A stretch of DNA of 64,000 nucleotides, taken from NCBI RefSeq assembly GCF_900129155.1, contig NZ_FQVF01000005.1, forward strand, positions 62,001 through 126,000. The letters are read 5' to 3'. Origin of the DNA: Marinomonas polaris DSM 16579. Its GTDB lineage: Bacteria; Pseudomonadota; Gammaproteobacteria; Pseudomonadales; Marinomonadaceae. The notes beneath the pieces are model-generated. The model saw only the letters and a program-made list of their open reading frames with translations, ran no database searches and had not been told where the DNA came from. Within the stretch, counting starts at the first letter, position 1; every line of letters begins with the position of its first letter. Position numbers and translations under genes: made by a program. Positions 37,465-46,616 of the stretch are shown one piece after another.

Positions 37465-38925
37465 TTACTTATCCAAACCTGCTAGGCAAACGTATTTGGT
37501 GTTGATGTAGTCTTCAATGCCGTATTTCGAACCTTCACGACCCAGACCAGATTCTTTGTAACCACCAAATGGCGCCACTTCTGTGGCGATGATGCCAGCA
37601 TTAACACCGACTAAGCCAGTTTCTAACGCTTCTGCTACGCGGAAAATACGACCAATATCGCGAGAGTAGAAGTAAGACGCTAGACCGTATTCCGTGTCGT
37701 TCGCCATGGCAATCACGTCATCTTCTGTTTCAAATTTGAAGATAGGCGCTAAAGGTCCGAAGGTTTCTTCTTTGGCAAACAGCATGTCTTGAGTGGCGTT
37801 GGCGATAACCGTTGGCTGATAGAAATTGTCGCCCAGTTCATGGTGTTTACCACCTGTGACGATTTTACCGCCTTTGCTGATGGCGTCTTGTACATGCTCG
37901 TCAACTTTATCAACCGCTGCACGGTTAATCAGCGGGCCTTGTTCGACACCGCTTTCAGTACCATGGCCGACTTTCATTGCGGCAACTTGCGCGGCGAATT
38001 TTTCAACGAAGCTATCGTATACACCTGCTTGAACATAAATGCGGTTTGCGCAAACACAGGTTTGGCCAGCATTACGGTATTTAGACATCATGGCGCCTTT
38101 AACGGCTTCGTCTATGTCGGCATCATCAAACACAACAAAAGGCGCGTTGCCACCAAGCTCAAGAGAGACTTTCTTCATGGTGTCGGCGCAGTCTTTCATC
38201 AGTAATTTGCCGATAGGCGTAGAACCTGTGAACGTCAGCTTACGAACAACGGATGAGTCCGTTAGAGTTTTGGCGATTGTACTCGCTTTACCCACAACGA
38301 TATTAATAACCCCCGCTGGAATACCCGCTTCGATGGCAAGAACGCCCATTGCTAATGCGCTTAATGGTGTTTCGGAAGCCGGCTTGATGATCATGGTACA
38401 GCCAGCAGCAAGCGCTGGGCCTGCTTTACGAGTGATCATGGCAGCAGGAAAGTTCCAAGGCGTAATAGCAGCGCACACGCCAACAGGTTCTTTCATCACA
38501 AGGAGACGACGATCTGGCGCATAAGTTGGGATCACATCGCCATAAATGCGCTTACCCTCTTCCGCGAACCACTCAATAAACGAAGCCGCGTAGCCTATTT
38601 CGCCGCGAGATTCTGCTAAGGGTTTGCCTTGCTCAGCGGTCATGAGTTTCGCTAAGTCTTCTTGGTTTTCCATTAATAGGTCGTGCCAGCGACGTAATAG
38701 TGCGGCGCGTTCTTTGGCAGTTTTCTTTTTCCATGTTTTTTGAGCGGCTTCAGCAGCGGCGATGGCTTGTTCGGTTTGCGCAGCACCAACGGTCGCAACG
38801 GTTGCTACTAATTCACCATTTGCAGGGTTAAATACATCTAGCGTGCTGCCTTCTGAAGATTCGACCCACTCTCCATTGATTAAACATTTTGTTTGCAGGA
38901 GTGCTTTGTTATTTAGTTCAAGCAT
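37465..38925 (-). CDS. Aldehyde dehydrogenase, succinate-semialdehyde type
   Basis: 486 residues. Glu256 (LELGGNAP) and Cys290 (AGQTCVCANR), ITPWNFPAAMITRK near 154, FTGSTPIGK near 232. It is a GabD-like enzyme and a paralogue of the ALDH at 16080-17540. In this cluster it would oxidise the aldehyde released by the aldolase (glycolaldehyde, lactaldehyde, or sulfolactaldehyde if the pathway is sulfo-ED). It is divergent from the dehydratase and shares a control region that contains the 15-bp operator. Confidence 0.87.
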   Translation of the reverse strand: MLELNNKALLQTKCLINGEWVESSEGSTLDVFNPANGELVATVATVGAAQTEQAIAAAEAAQKTWKKKTAKERAALLRRWHDLLMENQEDLAKLMTAEQGKPLAESRGEIGYAASFIEWFAEEGKRIYGDVIPTYAPDRRLLVMKEPVGVCAAITPWNFPAAMITRKAGPALAAGCTMIIKPASETPLSALAMGVLAIEAGIPAGVINIVVGKASTIAKTLTDSSVVRKLTFTGSTPIGKLLMKDCADTMKKVSLELGGNAPFVVFDDADIDEAVKGAMMSKYRNAGQTCVCANRIYVQAGVYDSFVEKFAAQVAAMKVGHGTESGVEQGPLINRAAVDKVDEHVQDAISKGGKIVTGGKHHELGDNFYQPTVIANATQDMLFAKEETFGPLAPIFKFETEDDVIAMANDTEYGLASYFYSRDIGRIFRVAEALETGLVGVNAGIIATEVAPFGGYKESGLGREGSKYGIEDYINTKYVCLAGLDK

Positions 38926-39071
38926 TGCGGTACCTCTATTAGTTTGTTCGCTTTATTTTTAGGTTGTTACGATTTAAGTCTTTTTCAAGTCGTGATTTTT
39001 TCGCCACTATTCTTTCGCCATTTTTTGTTCACTATTTTTAGTGGCTGATGGGATAGTTCTTGACTTCTCTT

Positions 39072-39086
39072 ATGTCTTATATAAGA
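39072..39086. promoter_or_regulatory. Operator for the HutC-type GntR regulator (copy 1)
   Basis: ATGTCTTATATAAGA; the inner TCTTATATAAGA is a perfect 12-bp palindrome. The identical 15-mer occurs at 45259-45273. This copy lies between the divergent ALDH (minus) and dehydratase (plus) genes. Confidence 0.7.
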
Positions 39087-39178
39087 GTTATATCACAAGT
39101 TTGAAGAAGCCGTAAACAAGCATCGTTGGTTAAGCGGTTAAACGATAAAAATAAACACTGTAAGAACAGGACAGCATC

Positions 39179-40900
39179 ATGGCAAAACGTATCGAAGACC
39201 TTCGCAGTCAGCGTTGGTTTGCTCCTGACAATATGCGAGCTTTTGCGCATCGACAACGCATGCAACAGACTGGATACAAGCGCAGCGATTTCATGAATCG
39301 CCCCGTTATTGGCATCATTAATACGTGGAGCGACATCAGTACTTGTCATACTCATCTTAGAGAACGTGCTCAGTTTGTCAAAGAAGGCATCATTCGTGCT
39401 GGTGGCTATCCTTTAGAAATGCCGGCTATGTCACTCGGTGAAGTGATGGTGAAGCCAACCACCATGATGTACCGAAATTTCCTTGCGATGGAAACCGAAG
39501 AGCTACTGCGCAGTCATCCAATTGATGGCGCGATTTTAATGGGCGGTTGTGACAAAACCACACCGGGCCTATTAATGGGCGCTATCAGTATGAACATCCC
39601 CGCTATTTATATTCCTGCTGGTGCGAGCCTAAACGGCAACTTCAAAGGTCAAAAAATTGGTACGGGAACCCATACTCGAAAATTTTGGGATGAAAAACGT
39701 GCCGGTAATTTGAGCGATGAAGACTGGCTTGAATTGGAAGCAAAAATGACTCGTTCTGTGGGAACGTGTAACACCATGGGAACGGCGTCTTCGTTAACCT
39801 CTATGGCCGAAGTGTTGGGTTTTTGCTTACCCGGTTCTGCGACCATTCCTGCGGCCGATTCTGCTCATCAACGTCTATGTTCAATTGCGGGTGAACGCAT
39901 CACGAAAATGGTGTTTGAAGATCTGACACCTAAATCCCTAGCCACCAAAGAAGCCTTTGAAAACGCTATTGTCACCTATGTCGCGCTGGGCGGTTCCACA
40001 AATGGCATTATACATTTGATCGCCATGGCGGGGCGTGCTGGTATCGACTTACCTATGTCTTTGTTTGATGAATGGGCGCGTAAAGTGCCTGTTATTGCCA
40101 ATCTCATGCCAGCTGGCGAATACCTAATGGAAGACCTGTTTTACGCGGGTGGATTGCCGGCTTTATTAACGCGTCTAAAAGATTTTTTGCATCTTGATCA
40201 AGGCAATGTGAATGGTCGTACCTTGGGTGAGAACTTGGAAGGCGTCGAGATTTACAACGAGGATGTAATTCGTTCCTTAGACAATCCGGTAAATGATCGC
40301 GGCACGATTGGCGTGATCACTGGAAACCTCTGTCCAGATGGCGCGGTGTGCAAACCCTCTGCGGCGTCCCCGCACTTATTGAATCATCGCGGTAAAGCGT
40401 TGGTGTTTGAAAACCATGCGCAAATGAACGCACAGATCGACGATCCGGATCTGGATGTCGATGAAAACACCGTTTTAGTGCTGAAAAACGCGGGTCCAAT
40501 TGGTGGCCCGGGTATGCCTGAGTGGGGCGGGTTACCGATTCCGAAAAAGCTTTTGCAAAAAGGTGTACGTGACATGGTGCGTATTTCGGATGCACGCATG
40601 AGCGGCACGCATTATGGCACCTGTATTTTACACGTCGCGCCTGAATCTTATGTAGGTGGGCCATTGGCCTTTGTTCAAACCGGCGACTGGATCGCGTTGG
40701 ACGTAGAAAAGCGCACGCTGAATTTAGAGATTAGCGAGGAAGAAATGGCCGCACGAAAAGCGGCTTGGGCACCACCACCACCAAAGTTTGCTCGTGGTTA
40801 TGGCGCTATGTTTTCAACCCATGTCACCCAAGCAAACGAAGGGTGCGACTTTGACTTTTTACAAGGTGACGCTGTCATCGATGAACCGGAGATATTCTAA
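39179..40900 (+). CDS. IlvD/EDD-family sugar-acid dehydratase
   Basis: 573 residues, of the pentonate/arabinonate dehydratase subgroup, not biosynthetic IlvD. Three Fe-S-site cysteines are visible: Cys56 (SDISTCHTHL), Cys124 (GGCDKTTPG) and Cys197 (SVGTCNTMG). PAMSLGEVMVKPTTMMYRN near 82 and DARMSGTHYGTCILHV near 470 are also typical. It removes water from an aldonate to a 2-keto-3-deoxy acid. The aldolase start codon follows its stop directly, so the two are tightly coupled. Sulfogluconate dehydratase belongs to the same family and cannot be excluded. Confidence 0.88.
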   Translation: MAKRIEDLRSQRWFAPDNMRAFAHRQRMQQTGYKRSDFMNRPVIGIINTWSDISTCHTHLRERAQFVKEGIIRAGGYPLEMPAMSLGEVMVKPTTMMYRNFLAMETEELLRSHPIDGAILMGGCDKTTPGLLMGAISMNIPAIYIPAGASLNGNFKGQKIGTGTHTRKFWDEKRAGNLSDEDWLELEAKMTRSVGTCNTMGTASSLTSMAEVLGFCLPGSATIPAADSAHQRLCSIAGERITKMVFEDLTPKSLATKEAFENAIVTYVALGGSTNGIIHLIAMAGRAGIDLPMSLFDEWARKVPVIANLMPAGEYLMEDLFYAGGLPALLTRLKDFLHLDQGNVNGRTLGENLEGVEIYNEDVIRSLDNPVNDRGTIGVITGNLCPDGAVCKPSAASPHLLNHRGKALVFENHAQMNAQIDDPDLDVDENTVLVLKNAGPIGGPGMPEWGGLPIPKKLLQKGVRDMVRISDARMSGTHYGTCILHVAPESYVGGPLAFVQTGDWIALDVEKRTLNLEISEEEMAARKAAWAPPPPKFARGYGAMFSTHVTQANEGCDFDFLQGDAVIDEPEIF

Positions 40901-41668
40901 ATGAGCAAGACGATTAACCCATTTAAACAGCGTTTACTGGATGGTCAGAAGTTAATTGGTGGCTGGACTTTGTCTGGTAGCCCGACTGTTGCAGAAGCCA
41001 TGGCGTTTTTGAACTATGACTATTTGGTGGTGGATTTAGAGCATAGTCCAGCCAGTATTCATGACACGACTCCAATTTTACGTGCAGTTGAGCAAACAGC
41101 GACAGCAGCGGTGGTTCGTATGCCAAGCCATGATCCGATTGCCATTAAACAAGTATTGGACCAAGGCGGTATGACCTTGTATTTCCCATTTGTTGAATCG
41201 GTTGAAGAAGCGAAAGCCATTGTTCAGGCCAGTATGTATCCGCCATTGGGCAAACGAGGCTTTGCCAAAATGCATCGTGCTGCGCGTTATACCACACGTG
41301 AAGATTATCCTGCAGCGGCCAATGAACAAGTGTGTTTGATTCCTCAGCTTGAAACCGTCGAAGCGTTAGAGCTTGCGGTTGAAATCGGCAAGGTGGAAGG
41401 CGTTAGTGCAGTATTTATCGGCCCTGGAGATTTGTCGATGACAATGGGCTTGCCAGGTCAGGTGAACCATCCTGATGTGCGCGCAAAAATCGTTGCCTGT
41501 GTGACAGCTTGTAACCAAGCGGGGATTCCTGTGGGAACCGTTATGCCAACACCTGATGATGCAAAATGGGCATTAGAAGTCGGTTTTAGTTTTGTGTCGA
41601 TTGCCAATGATCTAGCCAATATGTTGGGACAGTGTAAGGCGCATTTGGCGCAAATGAAGAATTCATAA
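40901..41668 (+). CDS. HpcH/HpaI-family class II aldolase
   Basis: 255 residues. VVDLEHSPASIHDT near 45 with the base His, PPLGKRGFAKMHRA near 109, IPQLETVEALE near 146 and GVSAVFIGPGDLSMTMG near 168. It would cut the 2-keto-3-deoxy acid from the dehydratase into pyruvate and an aldehyde. It begins at the base after the dehydratase stop, with GGAGAT as RBS. It belongs to the same family as the aldolase at 17550, but paired here with a different class of dehydratase. Confidence 0.87.
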   Translation: MSKTINPFKQRLLDGQKLIGGWTLSGSPTVAEAMAFLNYDYLVVDLEHSPASIHDTTPILRAVEQTATAAVVRMPSHDPIAIKQVLDQGGMTLYFPFVESVEEAKAIVQASMYPPLGKRGFAKMHRAARYTTREDYPAAANEQVCLIPQLETVEALELAVEIGKVEGVSAVFIGPGDLSMTMGLPGQVNHPDVRAKIVACVTACNQAGIPVGTVMPTPDDAKWALEVGFSFVSIANDLANMLGQCKAHLAQMKNS

Positions 41669-41678
41669 AGGTGTCTCT

Positions 41679-42227
41679 ATGCTTTTATTAACAAGAATAA
41701 TAACGTTTCTGGGGCAGATAAACTCTGCCTTTGTGTTCGTTTTCAAATATCTGGCAATCACCGCGGTTGCTGTGATGACGGCCTCGATTCTCGTTCAGGT
41801 GTTTTGTCGTTATGTACTTAACGATTCGTTACCTTGGTCTGAAGAGTTGGCGCGCTATCTGATGGTTTGGATGACGTTTCTGACGCTGCCAGTGGTGTCT
41901 CGTACTAAGCAACATGCTGCGCTCGATATTATTTTGGGGTCTTTGCCAAGACGCTTGAGCTTGCTGCTGGAGCTGGTGCTGTATGTGTTGATCGGGATTG
42001 TCCTGTATTACGCGTTTAATAAAAGCTTAGATTTCGCTCTAAAAGGGACGCGCATGTTAGCAACGGCGCTGCCGATTACCAAAGCTTGGTCTTATATGGC
42101 GATGCCGGTTGGTTTTGGCGTCATGATGCTGGTGTATATCGAGCTTTTCTTGATTTGTACTGCGCGTCTTTTTAATGAATCTAATGACGACAAGTTTGTG
42201 TTGTCTGATAGCGAAAGCGAGGCATAA
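41679..42227 (+). CDS. dctQ: TRAP transporter small membrane subunit (DctQ)
   Basis: 182 residues, four hydrophobic segments, DctQ core VQVFCRYVLNDSLPWSEELA near 42, RYLMVWMTFLTLPVVSR near 63. It starts 10 bp after the aldolase gene. Its solute-binding partner is not adjacent; it is the dctP at 45423, beyond the GntR gene. Confidence 0.88.
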   Translation: MLLLTRIITFLGQINSAFVFVFKYLAITAVAVMTASILVQVFCRYVLNDSLPWSEELARYLMVWMTFLTLPVVSRTKQHAALDIILGSLPRRLSLLLELVLYVLIGIVLYYAFNKSLDFALKGTRMLATALPITKAWSYMAMPVGFGVMMLVYIELFLICTARLFNESNDDKFVLSDSESEA

Positions 42228-42230
42228 CCC

Positions 42231-43517
42231 ATGGGCATTTCATTTTTCTGGATTTTGCTTTCTGTCATGTTTTTGGGGATGCCTGTTGCGTTTGCCTTGT
42301 TGTTTGCGCCGGGCTTGAGTCTGTTTTTAGAAGGCAAAGAGATGTTCTATCTCTTGCTGACGCAACGTTTGTACAACGGCATTGATAGTTTTCCATTGAT
42401 GGCGATTCCGTTTTTCATGTTGGCGGGTGAGGTGATGAACCGCAGTGGCATTACCTTGTCGCTTGTACAAGTAAGCCAAGCCTTCATTGGTCATTTGCGT
42501 GGTGGTCTGGCGCAAATCAATATTTTGTCTTCCATGTTGTTTGCAGGGCTTAGTGGCTCTGCGGTAGCGGATTGTTCTGCGTTAGGGAAAATGTTGATCC
42601 CAGCGATGGAAAAGAACGGCTACTCGCGTCGTTTTGCGGCGGCTGTGACGGCAGCGTCTTCGGTGATCGGTCCGATTATTCCACCAAGCGGCATCATGAT
42701 TTTGTACGCGTTTGTGATGAACGTGTCGGTGGGTGGTTTGTTTGCCGCAGGTATTGTGCCGGGCGTTTTGGTCGGTGTTAGCTTGATGGCGATGACTTGG
42801 TTTTTAGCACGTCGTCGTGGTTACAAAGTTGCGTCTGAAAAAGCGACATGGAAAGAGCGTGGCACGGCAGTCAAACAAGCTTTTTGGCCTTTATTAACGC
42901 CGGTGATTTTGCTTGGCGGTATTTTGTCTGGTGTGTTTACGCCAACAGAAGCCGCAGCAGTTGCGGCAGCGTACGCCTTGATTGTTAGCTTGATGTCGAA
43001 AACCATGACAGTGAGTAGTTTACCTAGCTTGTTTTACGCGACGGCGAAATCGTCTGCGGTAATTTTGTTCCTTGTGGGCAGCGCGGTCGCTTTTTCTTCG
43101 GTGATTAGTTTGTCTGGCGCGCCACAAAAAGTCGCTGCGATCATGGTTTCTCTGACTGAAAACCCATTGTTGTTATTGCTGATCATTAACTTGCTACTTT
43201 TGTTTGTTGGCATGTTCTTAGACGCAGGCCCAGCGATTCTTATATTGGGGCCGATTCTTGGTCCTATCGTGACGCAATTTGGTATTGATCCATTGCACTT
43301 TGCCATCGTGATGTGTGTGAACTTAACCATAGGTTTGACGACGCCTCCAATGGGCTTGGTGCTATTTGTCGCCTCCAGTGTGAGTGGTGAGCGAGTTGAG
43401 ACGATTAGCCGTGAAATGCTGCCTTATCTAGCGGTTCATATTCTGGTTATTCTGCTGATTACGTATATCCCAGCATTGACGATGACCTTGCCTCGTTTAC
43501 TTGGCTTTGCCTCCTGA
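42231..43517 (+). CDS. dctM: TRAP transporter large membrane subunit (DctM)
   Basis: 428 residues, about 12 hydrophobic segments, with FFMLAGEVMNRSGITLSLVQ near 61, GGLAQINILSSMLFAGLSGS near 91 and SVIGPIIPPSGIMILYAFVM near 144. It is the sodium-coupled channel subunit. A TRAP system in a sugar-oxidation cluster suggests that the substrate is charged: an aldonate, uronate or sulfo-sugar, not a neutral sugar. Confidence 0.92.
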   Translation: MGISFFWILLSVMFLGMPVAFALLFAPGLSLFLEGKEMFYLLLTQRLYNGIDSFPLMAIPFFMLAGEVMNRSGITLSLVQVSQAFIGHLRGGLAQINILSSMLFAGLSGSAVADCSALGKMLIPAMEKNGYSRRFAAAVTAASSVIGPIIPPSGIMILYAFVMNVSVGGLFAAGIVPGVLVGVSLMAMTWFLARRRGYKVASEKATWKERGTAVKQAFWPLLTPVILLGGILSGVFTPTEAAAVAAAYALIVSLMSKTMTVSSLPSLFYATAKSSAVILFLVGSAVAFSSVISLSGAPQKVAAIMVSLTENPLLLLLIINLLLLFVGMFLDAGPAILILGPILGPIVTQFGIDPLHFAIVMCVNLTIGLTTPPMGLVLFVASSVSGERVETISREMLPYLAVHILVILLITYIPALTMTLPRLLGFAS

Positions 43518-43577
43518 TGGGATGTAAGCAACTAGTTCTCGGAATATTTAAGAAGGTAACAAACGAGGGAGGCTTTT

Positions 43578-44330
43578 ATGCTTATGGATAGTTCGAGCCT
43601 GCTTTTATTATTGTTTTTTGCTCTCGGCAGTTACATTCAAGCGACGACAGGTTTTGCCTTTGGGTTGATTGTCGTGAGCAGCGTGTCTGCCTTAGGTTTA
43701 GCGCCCATTGAAGTCACGGCGTTTGCAGTGAGTGTGCTAAGTCTTATTAATGCTGGCATTGGGCTTTATGGTGGGGGTTGGAAAAAGATAAATCGCCGCG
43801 CTTTTTGGGGTTTTATTTTGCCTTGTCTACCAGCCATTTTTCTTGGCGTATGGCTGCTTGGCTACCTTGGTGAAAATGCACTGGGCTGGCTGAAATTCAG
43901 TTTAGGTTTGTGCATTGTCGTCAGCAGCTTGGTGATGATGCTTCAAGCTCATAAAGTCAGGTGTGAGTCTTCTTCTGGGGCTTTTGCTGTCAGTGGTGTG
44001 ATAGGTGGTGTGATGGGCGGCATGTTTGCGACTTTTGGCCCGCCAATTACCTTCATGATGTATCGTCAGCCAGATGATCAGGCCAGAATACGCGCGACGT
44101 TGTTAGGAATATTTTGTTGCACAGCGGCATTACGCGTGGGATCGGTCAGCATGACACAAGGCGTCGATACCGAGACTTGGTTGTTATGTGCTCTGGGCCT
44201 TCCTGTGGTTGTGATAGCGACCTTAGTAGCGAGAAAGTTTCCGGTGCCAATTTCTGGTCGAGCGATGCGTTTTGTGGCGTTTAGCTTGTTGTTACTGTCT
44301 GGTGTCAGCTTGATGTGGCAGGGCTTTTAA
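43578..44330 (+). CDS. TauE/SafE-family exporter
   Basis: 250 residues, about eight hydrophobic segments, with IQATTGFAFGLIVVSSVSAL near 19 and GVIGGVMGGMFATFGPPITF near 140, the two repeated TauE/SafE halves. Members export sulfite, sulfoacetate or sulfolactate, though many are uncharacterised. It is the last gene of the dehydratase-aldolase-dctQM operon (60 bp gap, RBS GGGAGG) and precedes a terminator. Its presence is the main hint for a sulfonated substrate. Confidence 0.82.
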   Translation: MLMDSSSLLLLLFFALGSYIQATTGFAFGLIVVSSVSALGLAPIEVTAFAVSVLSLINAGIGLYGGGWKKINRRAFWGFILPCLPAIFLGVWLLGYLGENALGWLKFSLGLCIVVSSLVMMLQAHKVRCESSSGAFAVSGVIGGVMGGMFATFGPPITFMMYRQPDDQARIRATLLGIFCCTAALRVGSVSMTQGVDTETWLLCALGLPVVVIATLVARKFPVPISGRAMRFVAFSLLLLSGVSLMWQGF

Positions 44331-44366
44331 TAGGGATGAAAAGCTCTCACTAAATAGAAAGGCCAT

Positions 44367-44409
44367 AAAAAAAGAGCGCATTGACCTTGTTGTCGGGCGC
44401 TCTTTTTTA
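44367..44409. terminator. Terminator between TauE/SafE and GntR genes
   Basis: AAAAAAAGAGCGC / GCGCTCTTTTTT stem with a 17-base loop. It lies between convergent genes and has T-runs on both strands. Confidence 0.85.
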
Positions 44410-44444
44410 GTTGGTTAATTTTGCTTGTTAATGTAGAGAGTCAG

Positions 44445-45182
44445 TTAATTGAGTTCGACAAGATAATGTAGGTCTTGGCTATTGGCTCGACTGATTCGGT
44501 ACTCGACAGTACGTCCGTCTAACGCACGAGCGGTTCGTGTCACTTCTAACAAAGGCTGTCCTGCGGCGATGTTTAAAACACTTTGGTCTTGTTCATCGGC
44601 TAACACGGCTTTTAGTTTGTCTGTGGCTTTGTGAACGGTAATATTAAAATGCTGTTGGTAGTAGTGATACAACGAATGCGGAAGTTTTTCCTCTTTATCT
44701 AAATCTATAAAGAAACGATGAGGAAGGTAAATAAGCTCGCGAATAGAAGCCGTATTTTTTATTGAGCGTACACGATGGATTTCAATGACTTTTTCATCTG
44801 AAGCGATATCAAAAAGAGTGCGCAGGCTGTCGTCTGGTGTGATCAAGCGTGTTTCGAGTAACTGCGCATAAGGCAGCTCGGGAACATCACCGTTATCACT
44901 TTTAAAATGAAAAAAATGGAACATCATTTTTTGCAAGGTGTGCTCTGACACAAAGGTGCCGACGCCTTGACGGCGAAATAATACGTTATCTTCGGTAAGC
45001 GCGTTGAGTGCTTTGCGAACGGTTCCTTGACTGACACCCAGTAGATCCGCCAGTTGGAACTCACTCGGTAATATTTCACCGGGCTTCCAAATGCCTTCAA
45101 TAATTCTCTCTGTAATCAACTCTTGAACCTGTTTGTACAGAGGTTTGAAGATAGGTGATGGCTTCGGTGTAGTGTCTGTCAT
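44445..45182 (-). CDS. GntR-family regulator with UTRA domain (HutC subfamily)
   Basis: 245 residues. Winged helix at about 15-80 (PSEFQLADLLGVSQGTVRKA, VLFRRQGVGTFVSEHTL) and a UTRA ligand domain at about 100-240 (HRVRSIKNTASIRELIYLPH). It is divergent from dctP, and the region between them holds the same 15-bp palindrome found in the ALDH/dehydratase promoter. It is therefore the likely repressor of the whole sugar-oxidation cluster, relieved by a pathway acid (inference). Confidence 0.88.
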   Translation of the reverse strand: MTDTTPKPSPIFKPLYKQVQELITERIIEGIWKPGEILPSEFQLADLLGVSQGTVRKALNALTEDNVLFRRQGVGTFVSEHTLQKMMFHFFHFKSDNGDVPELPYAQLLETRLITPDDSLRTLFDIASDEKVIEIHRVRSIKNTASIRELIYLPHRFFIDLDKEEKLPHSLYHYYQQHFNITVHKATDKLKAVLADEQDQSVLNIAAGQPLLEVTRTARALDGRTVEYRISRANSQDLHYLVELN

Positions 45183-45258
45183 GGCTTAACCTGTTGTGAA
45201 TTTATTGTTCTTAGAATACGTAAATGGAAGAAAAAAAACTGTTATTTTCTTGTAATTC

Positions 45259-45273
45259 ATGTCTTATATAAGA
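45259..45273. promoter_or_regulatory. Operator for the HutC-type GntR regulator (copy 2)
   Basis: ATGTCTTATATAAGA, identical to the site at 39072-39086. It lies 77 bp from the gntR start and 150 bp from the dctP start in the divergent region. Confidence 0.7.
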
Positions 45274-45422
45274 TATAAAACAAGTTATAACAAGATATGC
45301 GTTCATTTACTATCAATAATCGTATGACGATTTGTTAATAAATGTTCTGTTGGCTTGTTTACCACTTACGTGACTCAAGAATAAAAATACGTGATCCAAG
45401 AATAAAAAACGGAGCCTTCGAA

Positions 45423-46493
45423 ATGAAAAAAACCGATTTACTAAAAAAGACCACAGCTGCTTTTGTTCCAACACTAATGGCAGCGAGCTTATCTCTTGCC
45501 GCTATGCCAGCACTTGCGGCGGATTATGACTTCAATATTGTCCACCTTTCTAACACTAGCGATGAAGATTATGACGGCGCGGTGGTATTGAAAGATTATG
45601 TTGAAGCACAATCTAACGGTCGTATTCACGTTAATATTTATTCTGGTGGTCAACTATGCGGTAACCCAACAGAATGTATTGAAGCGTTACAAGCCAACTT
45701 AATCCAAGTATTTAATACCACGACTGGCGGCCTGTCTAACGTCTTTCCAGAGATTCAAGCGCTGGATATTCCGTATATATTCCCAACCGATCGTGTTGCT
45801 GAATGTGCCTTGAACAATGAAATGCTGGTTGGGCCAATTCGTAAAGAACTATTAGATCGTACTGGCACCATGCGTTTAATGACCATTGGTAATACCGGTG
45901 GCTGGCGTAACTTTGCGACAACCAATAAATTGATTAAAACACCGGCTGACGTGAAAGGTTTGAAGATTCGTACGATCAACTCACCAATCCAAATGCAGCT
46001 TGTGAAAGCAATGGGTGGTAGCCCAACAGCTGTGCCTTGGCCAGAAGTGTATACCTCATTGGCAACTGGCTTGGTGGAAGGTACGAAAAACGGCATTACC
46101 GACATCATGGGCATGAAATTTAACGAACATATTAAATACATGACGCTAGATGGCCATGGTTATATGGCGTCTATGTGGTGGATGAATAACGACTCTCTGA
46201 AAGATATGCCTGAAGATCTTCAGCACATCATGATGGACGGTTTTGATGCTTTGCGTGAAGTGACGACCGTAATGCCAAAACGTCGTCAGATAGAAGCGTA
46301 TAACGAGTTTAAGGCGTCTGGCGGTACCGTTTATGCGCCAACGGCTGAAGAAAAAGCTCAGTTCCAAGAAGCAGCGAAACCAGTTCGTGCTTGGTTCGTG
46401 AACGAATATGGCGCTAAGTGGGTAGAAACCACAGAGAATGCGGTTAAATCATGTGAAGCATCTATTGATGAAGCTTACATGGCGCAGAACTAA
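45423..46493 (+). CDS. dctP: TRAP transporter solute-binding protein (DctP)
   Basis: 356 residues from the ATG at 45423 after GGAG; the frame is open further upstream without conservation. Signal peptide ends SLAAMPALAADYD. DctP features: IHVNIYSGGQLCGNPTECIE near 62, TPADVKGLKIRTINSPIQMQ near 174 and AVPWPEVYTSLATGLVEGTK near 202. It supplies DctQM at 41679-43517, although the GntR gene stands between. Two cysteines near 72 and 77 could form a disulfide. Confidence 0.9.
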   Translation: MKKTDLLKKTTAAFVPTLMAASLSLAAMPALAADYDFNIVHLSNTSDEDYDGAVVLKDYVEAQSNGRIHVNIYSGGQLCGNPTECIEALQANLIQVFNTTTGGLSNVFPEIQALDIPYIFPTDRVAECALNNEMLVGPIRKELLDRTGTMRLMTIGNTGGWRNFATTNKLIKTPADVKGLKIRTINSPIQMQLVKAMGGSPTAVPWPEVYTSLATGLVEGTKNGITDIMGMKFNEHIKYMTLDGHGYMASMWWMNNDSLKDMPEDLQHIMMDGFDALREVTTVMPKRRQIEAYNEFKASGGTVYAPTAEEKAQFQEAAKPVRAWFVNEYGAKWVETTENAVKSCEASIDEAYMAQN

Positions 46494-46530
46494 TCTTAAT
46501 AAATCCTTCTGAACGGTGATTTTCCGTTAG

Positions 46531-46556
46531 GCCAGTGCTTGCACTGGCTTTTTTTT
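46531..46556 (+). terminator. Terminator after dctP
   Basis: GCCAGTGC / GCACTGGC stem with a two-base centre and a long T-run. It lies 40 bp after dctP and before the convergent LysR gene. Confidence 0.85.
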
Positions 46557-46616
46557 GTCTTTTTTTTGCGTGGATTTGGGTCTGAGTATTTTTTTTCAGA
46601 AATGTGTTGGGCTAGA

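Noticed and set aside
39077..39355. 92-codon minus-strand frame over the dehydratase start
   Set aside because: It is antisense to the conserved N-terminus of the IlvD/EDD enzyme and spans the operator; no family features.
39179..40900. Biosynthetic dihydroxy-acid dehydratase IlvD
   Set aside because: Context (sugar dehydrogenase, aldolase, ALDH, TRAP) and the sequence subgroup point to a sugar-acid dehydratase, not branched-chain amino-acid synthesis.
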